64,000 bases of DNA. It comes from Aspidiotus rigidus (lineage: Eukaryota; Arthropoda; Insecta; Hemiptera; Diaspididae). Location of the stretch: the NCBI GenBank assembly GCA_035079385.1, contig JAVHKY010000026.1, positions 2,940,501 through 3,004,500 of the forward strand, written 5' to 3'. The translations under genes and the position numbers were made by a program. A model generated the notes under the pieces. That model saw only the letters and a list, made by a program, of their open reading frames with translations. It searched no databases and had not been told where the DNA came from. Of the stretch, positions 35,060-46,801 are shown piece after piece. Every line of letters starts with the position of its first letter. Position 1 is the first letter of the stretch.

Positions 35060-37225
35060 ATCTTTGATTCATGGTTGGACGCCTACAAATATTTCAGCCA
35101 ACTTTAATATCGATTACGAATCCTGATTCGGCGAAGGACTTTCTTTCAAGCACTCAAGCCCAATCATGGTCCACCCGGATCTGTTCGAAACCACTTGCAT
35201 TCCATTTTTTTCATTGTATTGTTATATTAAAATACAGTTCCCTCCCCTCTCTCCCGGTTTACATGGTCTAAATTATGCCTGTAAGTTACTGTGGGTTTTG
35301 AAATCCAAATCCTACTCTATTTCCTCGATTTGCGTCCACATGTAAGGGTACCCGTTCCGCCGTGACTTTGAGACTGATCACAGTTGATTGTAATACTTTG
35401 ATAAAAGCCAGGCTAATATAGGAGGGTGGAGCTGTATGAGCAAATGCGCTAATATTCATACATAAACCCAAAGGTCCCTACGACTATGATCTTATGACAT
35501 GGAAAAACGCCGACGTTCGAGGTGGAACTTGATCTGAATACGAAAGAAGGAGGGGTTAGAAAACTTGCGAAAGCACTCCAATGACATGCCTCTGACTCGA
35601 ATGACGTTAGATTTTCGACCATGAAGAAGGGTCTGGGTGATGTACGTGTAGAAGAATTTTATTTTTACTCCTCTACTCTACATAGCTCAGAGTTCGTAAT
35701 TTTTCTCCTCTGCTCTTCAACCATAATTTTTTCATGACCCTCATACAATAGAGATACTCACCAAGATTTGGACGAAGCAAATGGTTCGGAATGTAGCCAC
35801 CTGTAACAGACAATAAAATCAAAATTTCGATTAGACTCGATACGAATTAATTATAAGCCACCACGCATGAAAAAAGTTGGAACGAAGTTATTCAACTTCT
35901 TTACAAAATTGCAAGAACAAATGTAAACCCGTTTGGAGTTGGTGCTTTGTATAAGAAATTAAAGCGAAATGTTCTAATATAATAATAATATGCTGACAGA
36001 ATCGCAGATTTACGACCGTTTTCCCACGAAAAATAACTTCGAGTCTAACTTTTCAATGTCAAATTAGCGTCCGAGTTAGCCAAGTGCCACTGGTTTTTTT
36101 AGTTGCGTCGGTCGTTAATCGAGTTCAAATCAACGCGACCGTCACCTTTAGAATAGTCGAGTCTATAATCTAATGCTTAATATAGGAAAATAGAAATGTT
36201 GTATTCGAATGATAATGACATCATTGAAAATTAACAAGCAGAAGTACAAAAATTTTGCGAGACTATATGGAACTGACGCCACGAAGGAATTACGTCTTCA
36301 CAAGAGGTATTCCCACATCAGTTTCTATTTTTGTTTTGAAGTACCTACGTAAGATGTGCATCTAACAGATATCGAAGATATTGTAAAAACGCACTTTGTA
36401 TACGTGCGCGAGTCGCACCTTGGATAAAAAATTATGTGAGAAAGTTCGCGCTTGAAATATGATCGCTCGGTTGTCATTGATATTGCCAGTTAAAATGTAG
36501 ACGCGATAGGTTATTAAGACTTTATCGAAAGTTGTTCGATTAATCAAGCTAACAAGAGAAAAATTATAAGCTAATTTCTGATATACAATGGTGCTAGTAC
36601 ACATCCACCATAGGGCTTAAGCTACCGGTTGGCTATTTCACTCGCGTGTACCGCGTGAATTTGAAAATTCTAATGAACATTATGAAGAGCAAGACCGGAA
36701 AGTATGATCTCCTGCCCGACAATTAATGGTGTAATGACGTTCACTTTATTTAGCACATTTTCCCTTTCTCTGATTTGTCATCTAATGAGGAAGAGATAGG
36801 ATGGAAGAAATCAAAATACTGTACTGACAAGTGTTTCCAGTCATTTTCATTCTTAATTTCTCGCGTAAGAACCATTAATGAATTCGTATATACTTTTTAG
36901 TACGTCATTTGACGAAGAAAATGAATAATACACGTAGATTTTGCCGAGTCATGGTAGAGCATTCGCTTCGTGAAGAGAATGCTGTCTAAGCAATGTTACA
37001 GTGGCAGTAATTGTAAACAAAATTAAGTAAGTTTTCAAATGACGACTTCATGAGTATTTGACAATCTATATATATGAAGACGAGCCTGCGGGAAAAGAGG
37101 AGGAAGAAGAGAATTTCGAATCATGAATTTCTATTTTCGGTGTCGATATCGACTTCTAACCATCCTAAATCGATTCTCCCAAGGATATTTGATAGGTAGT
37201 ATACCGTGCCAGTCTCAATCTTCTG
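35060..37225. other. no gene seen
   Basis: Single-copy-looking AT-rich sequence. The frames at 35071, 35286 and 36362 lack motifs or splice-linked partners. Confidence 0.35.
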
Positions 37226-37229
37226 TTTT

Positions 37230-37462
37230 TAACGGGGCAGAAAATTTTCGTCAGCGAGCGCGAGCAGCCCGAGGGCGATGATGTCACGGAGAGGGGGGGG
37301 GGACTTGGAAAAATTTCGATTCTCGAGCTAGGGACTCGGAAAAATTTCCAATGTTGTGAGCTATATATGACAGGCGGGAGATTTAGAAAAACGAAGGCTT
37401 CCTCGAAATTGCAGCCAACCGGCAGTCATTGCAGTCCTGCTATGGCATCTTAATTTTTTTAT
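37230..37462 (-). mobile_element. short F2 element
   Basis: It starts with AACGGGGCAGAAAATTTTCG and a CG-rich block GCGAGCGCGAGCAGC (inverse of 2105-2135). It then has two or three 45-bp units after a G-run, and ends with CAGTCATTGCAGTCCTGCTA then TGGCATCTTAA (inverse of 1767-1795). Confidence 0.55.
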
Positions 37463-37499
37463 GGCTTTAAGCCTAACATAAGCCTATATAGTCTAATAT

Positions 37500-38010
37500 A
37501 GCCCAATGTAGCCTAATCTTCTTACGTATACAGCTTGATGGTGGAAAATATTCTAGTCTCCTTCCTATCGATAGAGCTCAAAAAACTGACAATTTTTTCA
37601 AGTAGGACAATGTGACTCATGACGTCATCAACATATGACTTGATTTTATGAAAATTTGACAGGCTATAAGGTTTGCGAACAAGGACTAAGAAAATTTCCT
37701 GGATGGGGAGGAAGATAGCAGAATTTCGAACCATGAACTCCTTATTAATATCGATATATCGGCTTTTGACCATCTTAAATCGGCTCCACCAAGCAAATCA
37801 CTTCTTCGTGAATCTATCGATCGTTTTGCGGCGCTGGTATATGGCCTAGTATAGCGTACCCTAATAGTTCAGTCTTATTTCTTCCCTACCCTACCTCCTT
37901 CTTAGCCTAACCTTTATGCGTAGCTTCATGGTAGAAAATAGAGGCATCCTCGTATCCCCTTTAAGGCGATTTCGCAATGCAGACTCTAAAATGTCCCCAT
38001 GTCTTGATCC
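37500..38010. other. no gene seen
   Basis: Unique-looking spacer with AGCCTA-type short words and one TGACGTCA at 37620. A stretch near 37690-37800 resembles 37090-37200 (GAATTTCGAACCATGAAC, CGATATCGACTTCTAACCAT), so a ~100-bp direct duplication is present. Confidence 0.4.
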
Positions 38011-38019
38011 ATTTCACAC

Positions 38020-39035
38020 AAAAAAAAATACCCGCTGACCCGAGTCCCTTTTCCCCGATGCCCCGAATCCCCTAGAGCCTGAAATTTTTCCAAGTCCTGA
38101 AAATCATTACGTGACACCTTGAAAGCCGTCGTTTTTCCAAGTCCCTCTCCTATCATATGTAGCTCGGAGGTAGGAATTTTTCTAATTCCCCTTCTTATCA
38201 TATATGGCTGGAGCATCGAAATTTTTCCAAGTCTCCCTCCTATCATATATAGCTCGAGAGTCGAAATTTTTCCAAGTCCCCCTCCTAGCATTAGTTCGGG
38301 GGTAGGAATTTTCCAAGTCCTTCTCCCATCAGATATAGCTCGGAGGTCGGAATTCGTCAAAGTCCCCTTCCTATCATATGAGGATCGAAATTTTTCCAAG
38401 TCCCCCTCCTAGCATAAGCTCGGAGGTAGGAATTTGTCCAACCTTCCTATCATATATGGCTAGAGGGTCGAAATTATTCCAAATCCCCCTCCTAGCATTA
38501 GCTCGGAGGTAGGAATTTTTCAAGTCCCCCTCCTATCATATATAGCTCGGAGGTCGAAATTTGTCAAAGTCCTCTTTCTATCATATATGGCTAGAGGATC
38601 GAAATTTTTCCAAGTCCCCTTCCTAGCATTAGCTCGGAGGTAGGAATTTTTCAAACTCCCCTTCCTATCATATATGGCTACAGGGTCGTCGTTTTTCCAA
38701 GTCCCTCTCCTAGCATTAGCTCGGAGGTAGGAATTTTCTAAGTCCCCCTCCTATCATACATAGCTCGGAGGACGGAATTTTTCCAAGTCCCCTTCCTATC
38801 ATATATGGCTAGAGGATCGAAATTTTTCCGAGTCCCCCTCCTAGCATTAGCTCGGAGGTAGGAATTTTCCAAGTCCCCCTCCTATCATACATATCTCGGA
38901 GGACGGAATTTTTCCAAGTCCCCCTCCCCTCTCCGTGACGTTATCAAACTGGTGACGTCATCAACCTCGCTCGCGCGCGCGGACGAAAATTTCCTGGAAG
39001 TACCCTCAACAAAGGAGATAGCGGGTTCTCCGCTA
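38020..39035 (+). repeat. F2 element with long reversed 45-bp array
   Basis: The start CCCCTAGAGCCTGAAATTTT and TCCTGAAAATCATTACGTGA matches 1815-1870 of the nested F2 copy. About 18 reversed units follow (TTTTTCCAAGTCCCCCTCCT with ATCATATATAGCTCGGAGGT), alternating between a CTAGCATTAGCTCGGAGG form and an ATCATATATGGCTAGAGG form. It ends with CGCGCGCGCGGACGAAAATT and TAGCGGGTTCTCCGCT. The left hairpin end is missing. The frames at 37986-38412 on both strands are array by-products. Confidence 0.75.
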
Positions 39036-39039
39036 AAAA

Positions 39040-40080
39040 AAGGAAAAAAGACTTGAACCTTACTACAAAGAAATTCGAATAGTTGATCATGAAGTATTGT
39101 ATCACAGTGAGCAAAATACCGTTTATTTTTTTCTCACTGAAAATTTCTAAAGGAGACCCTCAGCTTCCCCTTCGATAACTAATATTTTTATCGTAAGGAT
39201 ATTCGGTTCAGTTATCCGGGCCGTTATATATTCGATTGTGACGTCATCAGGGACTATGCTTGTACTTACTTTCAGGAGCTGCGACAAACAACTATGAAAA
39301 GAAGACTTGAAAAATGTCGATCGTCGAGCTGTGACCATGATGAGAGTACCAGGAGGAATTCAAACTTTCAATCTGGATAAGTGAGAAGGGAAGACTTGGA
39401 AATATTCTAACCTCAAAGCAATAGATGAACAAATTTTGAGAGTCAAGCTATAGATATGAGCAGGTGGGCTTAGAAGAGTCACGCACCAGGCGAGTTCGAG
39501 GGGCAGCCATAGAAGATGTTCTTGGAGAAATTTTGTAGTAAAGGAGGGGTGAGAATTTCGAAAATCTTAGCTGTGACATCATCAGGCGCGATGCTTCTAC
39601 CTACTTTACGGAGCTTCGACCAATAGATATAAAAAAGGAACTCGGAAAATTTCGATCGCCGAGCTGTAGTTATGACGAGGGGTACGAGAAGAAATTCGAA
39701 ACTTATATCTAGATGAAAGAGGAGGAAGACTTGTAGAAATTTCAAGTGTCGCTTGTGTAGATAGAAACAGGAAGGCCTTTTGAGCTGATAAGCGTGTCAG
39801 GGTCCAGGCTAGGGAAAATTTCGAACTCTACCCCCCCCCTTCCTGGAGAAATTTTGTGCTCTTAAACCCAATGGAGGAGGGATTCCATTTTGTGCTTTGA
39901 ACCCCCTAACTAACCTACGTTCAATATAAATTAATTTGGACTTAGTTAAAGTAGCGAAATCACATTAAGTACGATTTGTGCGTGTTCATTGTTATAATTG
40001 CGAAATTATCCTCCCAGGTCGATGGTCCACATTCATCCGCATCCGTATTTCACTATCGCTATAATTTCTTTCTATTCCAG
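39040..40080. other. decayed repeats, no gene
   Basis: Phrases of the 45-bp family (GACTTGAAAAATGTCGATCG) recur in weak form to 39860. Minus frames at 39147 and 39479 contain related segments (TARRSxFxxxxF), showing a ~400-bp diverged direct duplication (about 39230-39340 and 39560-39680). Confidence 0.4.
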
Positions 40081-40167
40081 AACGAAATAAGTAACAAAGT
40101 CAAGGACTTCTGCGAAAAACGAGAAAATTACGTATTCCCACTGACGGTTTCCATTTCACATCATTAA
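40081..40167 (+). CDS. possible terminal exon, unidentified
   Basis: A good acceptor (TTTCTTTCTATTCCAG, ending 40080) precedes a frame NEISNKVKDFCEKRENYVFP that stops at TAA 40165-40167. No upstream coding exon was found. It could be chance. Confidence 0.2.
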   Translation, partial: NEISNKVKDFCEKRENYVFPLTVSISHH

Positions 40168-40271
40168 TTTCGGCCGGTTTAATGAAACCTATATTCGCCG
40201 TATTCGATTTCAAGATAAGAATCTAGTCTGACGACACGCGCTAGGTAATGAGAATGTCTTTTCAATCATGA

Positions 40272-40383
40272 ATGAACGCTCGGTTGAGAGATTTTCTCAC
40301 GAAAATGTGCATGCTTACCATCTTTCTTACAACATGCTCGACTGTGAACATTGGAATCGGTACTGTGTCACCGTATCATGGTA
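40272..40383 (+). CDS. candidate signal-peptide first exon of an unidentified secreted protein
   Basis: The frame from 40272 reads MNARLRDFLTKMCMLTIFLT with a hydrophobic core (MLTIFLTTCSTVNIGIG), typical of a secretion signal; a second in-frame ATG begins at the residue before CML. It ends at SPYHG before a donor CATG/GTAAGAAAA near 40381. The arrangement resembles exon 1 of the gene at 6177. No next exon is certain; a terminal-exon candidate lies at 41021-41260. Family unknown. Confidence 0.33.
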
Positions 40384-41020
40384 AGAAAAAAGGAAAAAAA
40401 AAAACACAAGCGCGGATGTTCTTTCATTATTCTAATTTCTCCATTCGCAACACAGTAGGTACAGCCTTGACTTTACTGTCCACGCGGAATAGCGTGACGT
40501 AACAGCTGGAGAAGTAGAAAACTATGCCAATTCGAGTAGACCTCTATAAAGATGTCGTATACGAACGTAAGATAAAATTCCACCAAATCTAAAGCGATCT
40601 AGGCCTACACATACGAAAATATATTGGTATATCTCTATTAAAAGATGTTTTGAATAATGTGGAACGAAATGCGGTGGCGTAAAATTGAAATATCGATACA
40701 ATACGCGATCTTAGGTATAAAATGACGAGTGCCAATTGAAAATATTGTAGATAAGTTATAGAGTAGGTACAGTCGTCTCGAGTATTAATATAATTTGTAG
40801 CTTTTCATAAAGCATTACCATCATCATTGTTGCTTTAACGTCTTTCACAACTGTCTACGCCGTTGTAATCTATATATCTCCATTATTCACCTCAAAAGTA
40901 CCAATGCCAATAAAATTGGTCAGTTATGGCGTTTGTCGGCTAAGAAAGAGTATAAGTTATTACGTTGTCTCGCGAAGAAGAAGAATAAAATATCCTTGAA
41001 ATTCATGCTGTGTTGCGGAG

Positions 41021-41260
41021 ATCGCTCTCTTCTTCCTTTTTGATGTATATGTCTTAAATCCATTGTTACCGGAATTGAAGTACATTATAGATTCTATTGT
41101 TTCGTATTCGAAGATTCAATATATGTGTATCAGTTTCCACATACCGGTAGATATCGAACTACCTATATCAATGCGTTCATCATATGATGTAATACATTTG
41201 GAGGTAGCTTATTTATCCCCTATGACGGGACGTCCAGTCATAGTCAATAATTTATAAACC
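41021..41260 (+). CDS. possible coding exon, unidentified
   Basis: The frame is open from 41000 and stops after 41257. It reads VLNPLLPELKYIIDSIVSYS and later MRSSYDVIHLEVAYL with varied residue use that does not look like repeat translation. The acceptor would be the AG at 41019-41020, which has a poor pyrimidine tract. Whether it belongs to the exon at 40272 is not shown. Confidence 0.25.
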
Positions 41261-41269
41261 AACTACGAC

Positions 41270-42150
41270 AAAGATAGTAACGATTACGCGATGCGGAGAC
41301 ACTTGAATAACTTGCATCCAGCTAATCTTCGGAGTTTTCTGGCTTTATGAGAGGAGGTAATTATATCTCATTCTTGTAGCGATAACGTTCTCTCGTGAAC
41401 TCGTCCTTCACTTCACCTTAAGAATTTGTTTACATTTGTAGTCGTACAACACTATGATTTGTAGAGGGCACTCCAGTAAGAGCGCTTCTTTTCTGAGTTA
41501 CTCTTAGACTCTTCATGGTAAACTTCTCGCTGAATGTCCTCGAGTCGCACTAATTGCAGTCACAAGGAACTTCTTTACAATTTTCTAATCCTCTCTCAAT
41601 TGTACTGCGGGTTTCTAATCTACAGACAGGGGCAAAGAAAGAGTCGAGGAAGTCATTAAAGCAGCCGCGTATTTATCTCCGAATTCACTCGGACTAGATC
41701 CAACCTCCAATTTTTCATTCTACATCAATCCCTTCTAGAGATACTCCGCTGTTCACCGATCATCTTCGGTTTTCGAAAAAATTCAGAGCTGATCTCACAA
41801 GGGAGGATTTCTTTTTTCAATCTACCCATAGTGTTCGAAATACTTGACTTCAAATGACTCCAGAAGCGCATAGAGATCTTCTCTGCCTAATCGGGGAACG
41901 ATCTAATAAACTTGTGTCTCCTTCCTCTTCTCTAAACGACACTGAACAGATGATCTCAGGGTGTTTCTCGCTTCTAAAATTCCCAAACGAGCCGCATGTC
42001 TACTCCAACTCACCCTCAAAGAGATCTCATCGTGGACCTTGAGTCGTAGATTTGGTTTTTATAACCAAAGAAAAACTTTCTGGCGGAGCAGGCGCTGATC
42101 CAGACGATCACTTTGGGAGGGGAAATAACCCAAAAAAATTCTGAAGGTCG
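41270..42150. other. no gene seen
   Basis: Unique-looking sequence. Near 42085-42120, GGCGCTGATCCAGACGATCA then CTTTGGGAGG is similar to the inverse of 61170-61205, suggesting a shared element end. Confidence 0.35.
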
Positions 42151-42156
42151 TTTTTT

Positions 42157-43331
42157 AGCGGGGAACCCGGTATTCATTTTGTTAGGAGATTACATCCTCA
42201 GAAAACGTCCGCGTCCGCGAAGTTAGTAACCTAAGGTTAGGTTAATTTCGAGTCTCGAGCTATATATGATAGGAGGGGAACTTGGAAGAATTTCGAGTCT
42301 CGAGCTATATATGAAAGGAGGGGGACTTGGAAGAATTTCGAGTCTCGAGCTATATATATATGATAGGAGGGGAACTTAGAAGAATTTCGAGTCTTGAGCT
42401 ATATATATGATAGAAGGGGGACTCAGAAGAATTTTAAGTCTTGAGATATATATGATAGGAGGGGGAGAGGGACTTAGAAGAATTTCGAGTCTCGAGCTAT
42501 ATATGATAGGAGGGGGACTTGGAAGAAATGATAGGAGGGGGACTTAGAAGAATTTCGAGTCTTGAGCTATATATGATAGAAGGGGGACTTAGAAGAATTT
42601 CAAGCCTTGAGATATATATGATAGGAGGGGGACTTGGAAGAATCGTGACTTTCGAGCTATATAATATGATAGGAGGGGTACTTAGAAGAATTTCGAGTCT
42701 CGTGCTATATATGATAGGAGGGGGACTTGGAAGAATTTCGAGTCTCGAGCTATATATATGATAGGAGGGGGACTTAGAAGAATTTCGAGTCTTGAGCTAT
42801 ATATGATAGAAGGGGGACTCAGAAGAATTTTAAGTCTTGAGATATATATGATAGGAGGGGGACTTAGAAGAATTTCGAGTCTCGAGCTATATATGATAGG
42901 AGGGGGACTTAGAAGAAATGATAGGAGGGAGACTTAGAAGAATTTCGAGTCTTGAGCTATATATGATAGAAGGGGGACTTAGAAGAATTTCAAGTCTTGA
43001 GATATATATGATAGGAGGGGGACTTGGAAGAATCGTGACTTTCGAGCTATATAATATGATAGGAGGGGTACTTAGAAGAATTTCGAGCCTCGAACTATAT
43101 ATGATAGGAGGGGGACTTGGAAGAATTGTGACTTCCGAGCTATATATGATAGAAGCGGGACTTAGAAGAATTTCGACTCTCGAGCTATTTATGATAGGAG
43201 GGAATGTAGAATGATAATTTCGATTTGAATTATATGACAAGATTATCAATTCAGTTCCACACCACCTGAGAGGTCGAGTTAAGGAATTGGTGGTTCCCCG
43301 CTGCCATTGCAACGTCTGCAATGGCTTCTAA
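42157..43331 (-). mobile_element. F2 element with the longest forward 45-bp array
   Basis: It starts AGCGGGGAACCCGGTATTCA with GTCCGCGTCCGCG (inverse of the CG-rich F2 end) and ends with GGTTCCCCGCTGCCATTGCA and TGCAATGGCTTCTAA. About 21 units lie between 42240 and 43210 in one orientation, each with ATATATGATAGGAGGGGGAC, TTAGAAGAATTTCGAGTC, TTGAGCT. A block of about ten units (starting near 42280) is duplicated as a whole at 42690-43130, including an unusual AATCGTGACTTTCGAG variant. The repeated-motif frames at 42519-43321 are not genes. Confidence 0.8.
43303..43325. repeat. terminal hairpin of F2
   Basis: GCCATTGCA and TGCAATGGC pair perfectly around ACGTC. The equivalent at 1772-1796 has one mismatch. 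Confidence 0.75.
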
Positions 43332-43379
43332 TTTTTTTTACATTTTCTTCAATACTACAGATTTTTTTTTGTTTTTTTG

Positions 43380-43640
43380 GTGTTTTTTTTTGGGGGGGGG
43401 AGGGAAGGGGGATTTCTCCGATCCCCCCTCCCCCGTGGATCCGGGCCTAGCAGAGTTAAATAAATACAGATCATTTTCAATGTCTCTTTATATGTTAGAA
43501 CCGGGCCAACTCGAACTCGGACAGTACGAAGAAGGGGGGGGGGGCAGTTGTCGGTAAAGACGGAATTTCTTACCTAGTATGATATATGCTGAGCCATACT
43601 ATATTCTGGACCTACCAAAAAAGCGTTCAACTTATATTCC
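43380..43640. other. G-rich and unique spacer
   Basis: G-runs at 43393-43402 and 43536-43545 and a C-run near 43425. No gene seen. Confidence 0.4.
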
Positions 43641-44820
43641 ATGAAAGTCATTAAAATTTTTCCTCTGCACCACCAATTCCTCCTCCGAAACTTCCAGATC
43701 AGCCTCCAATCTTCGACTAAATTCTTTGGGGTTACTTTCGCTTCCAAATACTCAGACTACTGGCAGGCTAACAAATCCAGCTGAAAATCACTATCATGCA
43801 ATACAATCTGCTGCTCCACACTTGGCCTTTGATGCTCTGTGCATCAGACCCACGCTCAGCCTATATGCTGAGACTGGCACTCTTCCTGTACAATTCCAAC
43901 TTTCTAGCATCTACGGTCCTGTTTCTCCAACTCCCCATATTTCTCCCCTTCCTCTGCTTTCAAAATTCACTACTTCTTTCATCAGAATCCCATCTAGACT
44001 ACAACCTAATTTAAGCTCCTTTGGACTATCCACTCGCCCCTGGGCATCCCCGACGGTTCGCATTCGCATCAATCTGGCTAACGTACCGAAGTCGCCCAAC
44101 ATAATCCACATTAAACACATCAAAGCCATTATATTGCTGTTGAATTTTCCTCCCACAACGGTTCCAAAACTGGCTACATCTCTCCCGTATCAAAATTCGG
44201 CCTCCATATATTCTGCCATCTATTATTGTCATACTCACCTTTCTCCTCTCTCCCCTCTTTGTTAATCCTTACCGCTTTCCGACTATCTTTCCTCTCTCCA
44301 AACCATACGAGATTCTATACTCTTCGAACCCTTTCCGTCAGCACATCTTTTTTCTTCAGTTGCCTTCCTCTGGACCCCTGGTCACATCGACCCCTCGGAA
44401 TTGGACGCAGTGGACCTAGCAGCCAAAATAAGCTCTGCTCTTGTCACTCTATTTCTCCGATCTAGACTTGAAATCATCCTCATCATGGTACCACAAATAA
44501 ACTTCGTATAAATAAAAAATCCCTGATCTCCTGGTCCTTGTGGATTCGCTCCTTACAAAATAGTCGAAGCACGACTATAGGAATTAGTCACACCCACCTC
44601 CTTCTCCATAGCCTTTCCGCTCCACCCTCACCTAATACTGTCTTGCTGAGGAATTATCGGTTTCTTAATTTTTTCTCCTATCCATACTTCCTAAACCTCA
44701 AAAAATCGTTTTCTGTTACCACTCAAGTGTAACTCAATAACACTCGAAACTTCCTCCCGTCCTCACACTATCACAAATACATACATTCAACTCCAACGCT
44801 GCTGACTAGCTCGGAAGGAA
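43640..44820 (+). pseudogene. decayed LINE with RNase H domain (I/Jockey-type)
   Basis: In shifting frames the plus strand reads STKFFGVTF near 43715 (compare the K-F-L-G-V/L-x-F motif after the RT domain). It then reads FDALCIRPTLSLYAETGTLP at 43830-43890, matching the usual LINE phrase with S-L-Y-x-E-x-G-x-x-P. Near 44360-44420 it reads VAFLWTPGHIDPSELDAVDL followed by AAK, the C-terminal RNase H signature (W-x-P-G-H with D and A-A-K). At least three frameshifts separate these. The upstream RT and endonuclease are missing. Motifs were recognised by eye; clade assignment needs alignment. Confidence 0.6.
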
Positions 44821-46740
44821 AATCGTCTCGTGAAGAAGATTCTTGAGAAATTTTCCAAGTCTTTGAGAAACATACAGTTTCTTCCGGTGGCGCTAGTTAG
44901 ATTCATTCTGAGGACCATTTCACTGAAGAAGAGATCAGCAATTGGTAGATGATTTCACATCCTTCAGTTATACTCGGAAAACCACTTCTCTTGGAATCTC
45001 TTTGATTGACAATCTCCTTCATAGTATGCACGCATTCGATTTTGGACTTATCGAGACGAAAATCTCCGCTGGATAATTACGCGAATTATCTTATGCAGGC
45101 ATTGTTAAAATTGTTCCATTCAAACCAGATATGTTTGGGTTAATAAGTTTCCTTATTGAATGAACCTCGGAATTTTATAATTTCGGGAAAAGGGGTTAAC
45201 AGTACGCGGCCGACGTTGTGATCACCGACCGGAAAATTTCGTCACTCAACCTGATCACGATGATCATCAAAGCGCAAATAAGTCCACACTCACACGTATT
45301 ATGTAATGTCACCTTAAACTCACCCAACGTTGTATAAGAACAGCCAAGTCACATAATGTCATTACTCTCTCAACATACCGTGCATACGACGTACTGAATA
45401 ATCGTCTTTAAAGTCGGTCTAGTAAATCTGTGTCGAAAGTGAGTGATTAACGCCTAACACAAATTTTGTTCATCCTCTTTGAATATACATACCTATGCCG
45501 CGATGGAATACCAGACAGACATGAATTTTGCTGTACGGGGACGACCACTTTCATAGGGCACGAAAGGGTAGTAAAATAAAATGGCGTTTAAAAAATTGAT
45601 CATTAATTTCGTCTGACACCTCATCCGATCTCCTAATTTGATAGCCTTATCGGTGCTCTCTGCATTCGCCTTCGACAACAATTTGCCATGCTATAAGACT
45701 GATCTGCTGGTAAAAATATGACAAACCACGCAGGTTCCACTTCGGTGTTATGCGGCGAATACTAACGATGATGATTCAAAGCGATACAATCAACGATTGA
45801 TCGCGATAAAATTCAATCCTCATTTAATGAAGCGCGCATTCGTATTTTAATTAAGCTCCTAAATCCAGTTATTTATACAACCATCAATGAGGTACAAAAT
45901 CATACGCCCTCACTGAATCCATCATCATCGACGCACGTTACATTTTTATTCAGGACATATATTGACCTTTTTTTCGATGAACGTTCTTCATCACTTCTTC
46001 GAAGCATCCGAATAGTTTAAATTGTGTTGCTTACTATTGTGGATTACGTAAGCAAGTTCTTCACCTTCGTAAAAATTACCATACTTCACCTGGTATATGA
46101 ATATCGATGTAGGGAGAAAACTAGTTTCATAGTTGAAGAACAGATTGAAAGAAACGAAAGGAATTCACGGTTGTAGTGAGTGTTTCATTAACTGAATTAA
46201 TCGAGGAACGCGGGGATACAATTTTAGGTATGCGATTACAGAGAAAATGATTAGGTCGAAGATTTCAGAGTCAGGAGTAGTTTCAGCTCGATCTATAAGA
46301 GTTCTTTCCTGGGACCACCCACGTATTTTTATTTGAATCTCTGGTTAGTCTACGTATGTTCGTTTTGAAAAGTTTTTCTATGAACGCTTGTACCCGACAA
46401 CCCCGCGGAGCACCAGCTTTAGTAGACTTGAAACTCAACATTTTTCTGAAATTTTATTTCGTACAGAAGTGTAGCGCACAAGACTGATGTGACAGACGAA
46501 ATTTCTAAACATAAATTTATAAATATGAGGGGAGAGGGACATGGAAAAAGTCCGATTTATAAGATATTTTGACTAGTGAAGTCTGTATATCTGAAGGGGA
46601 ACATCGAAATTTTTACTCTTAAGGTGTACATGAAAGAGGAGGGCGATTCTTGAATGTAGACGGAGAGGAGGTCGAAAAAATTCGATCTTCAAACTCGGAA
46701 AACGACTTGAAAAATTTTAACGACCGAAGCACTTACACGA
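44820..46740. other. no gene seen
   Basis: Single-copy AT-rich sequence. Decayed 45-bp units appear near 46520-46720. Confidence 0.35.
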
Positions 46741-46801
46741 ATCCGTTCCTTTAAGTTACGGCTATCCATACTAAACATCGTTCGGTCCTGTTGCTCACAA
46801 G

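Noticed and set aside
37986..38412. Overlapping frames on both strands in the F2 array
   Set aside because: Tandem-repeat translation with no motif.
42240..43210. CRISPR-like regular repeat spacing
   Set aside because: Units are contiguous with no unique spacers, and the window is eukaryotic.
42519..43321. Frames with repeating ISSLELYMIGGG peptides on both strands
   Set aside because: The 45-bp unit is a multiple of 3, so any open frame persists through the array; both strands show it.
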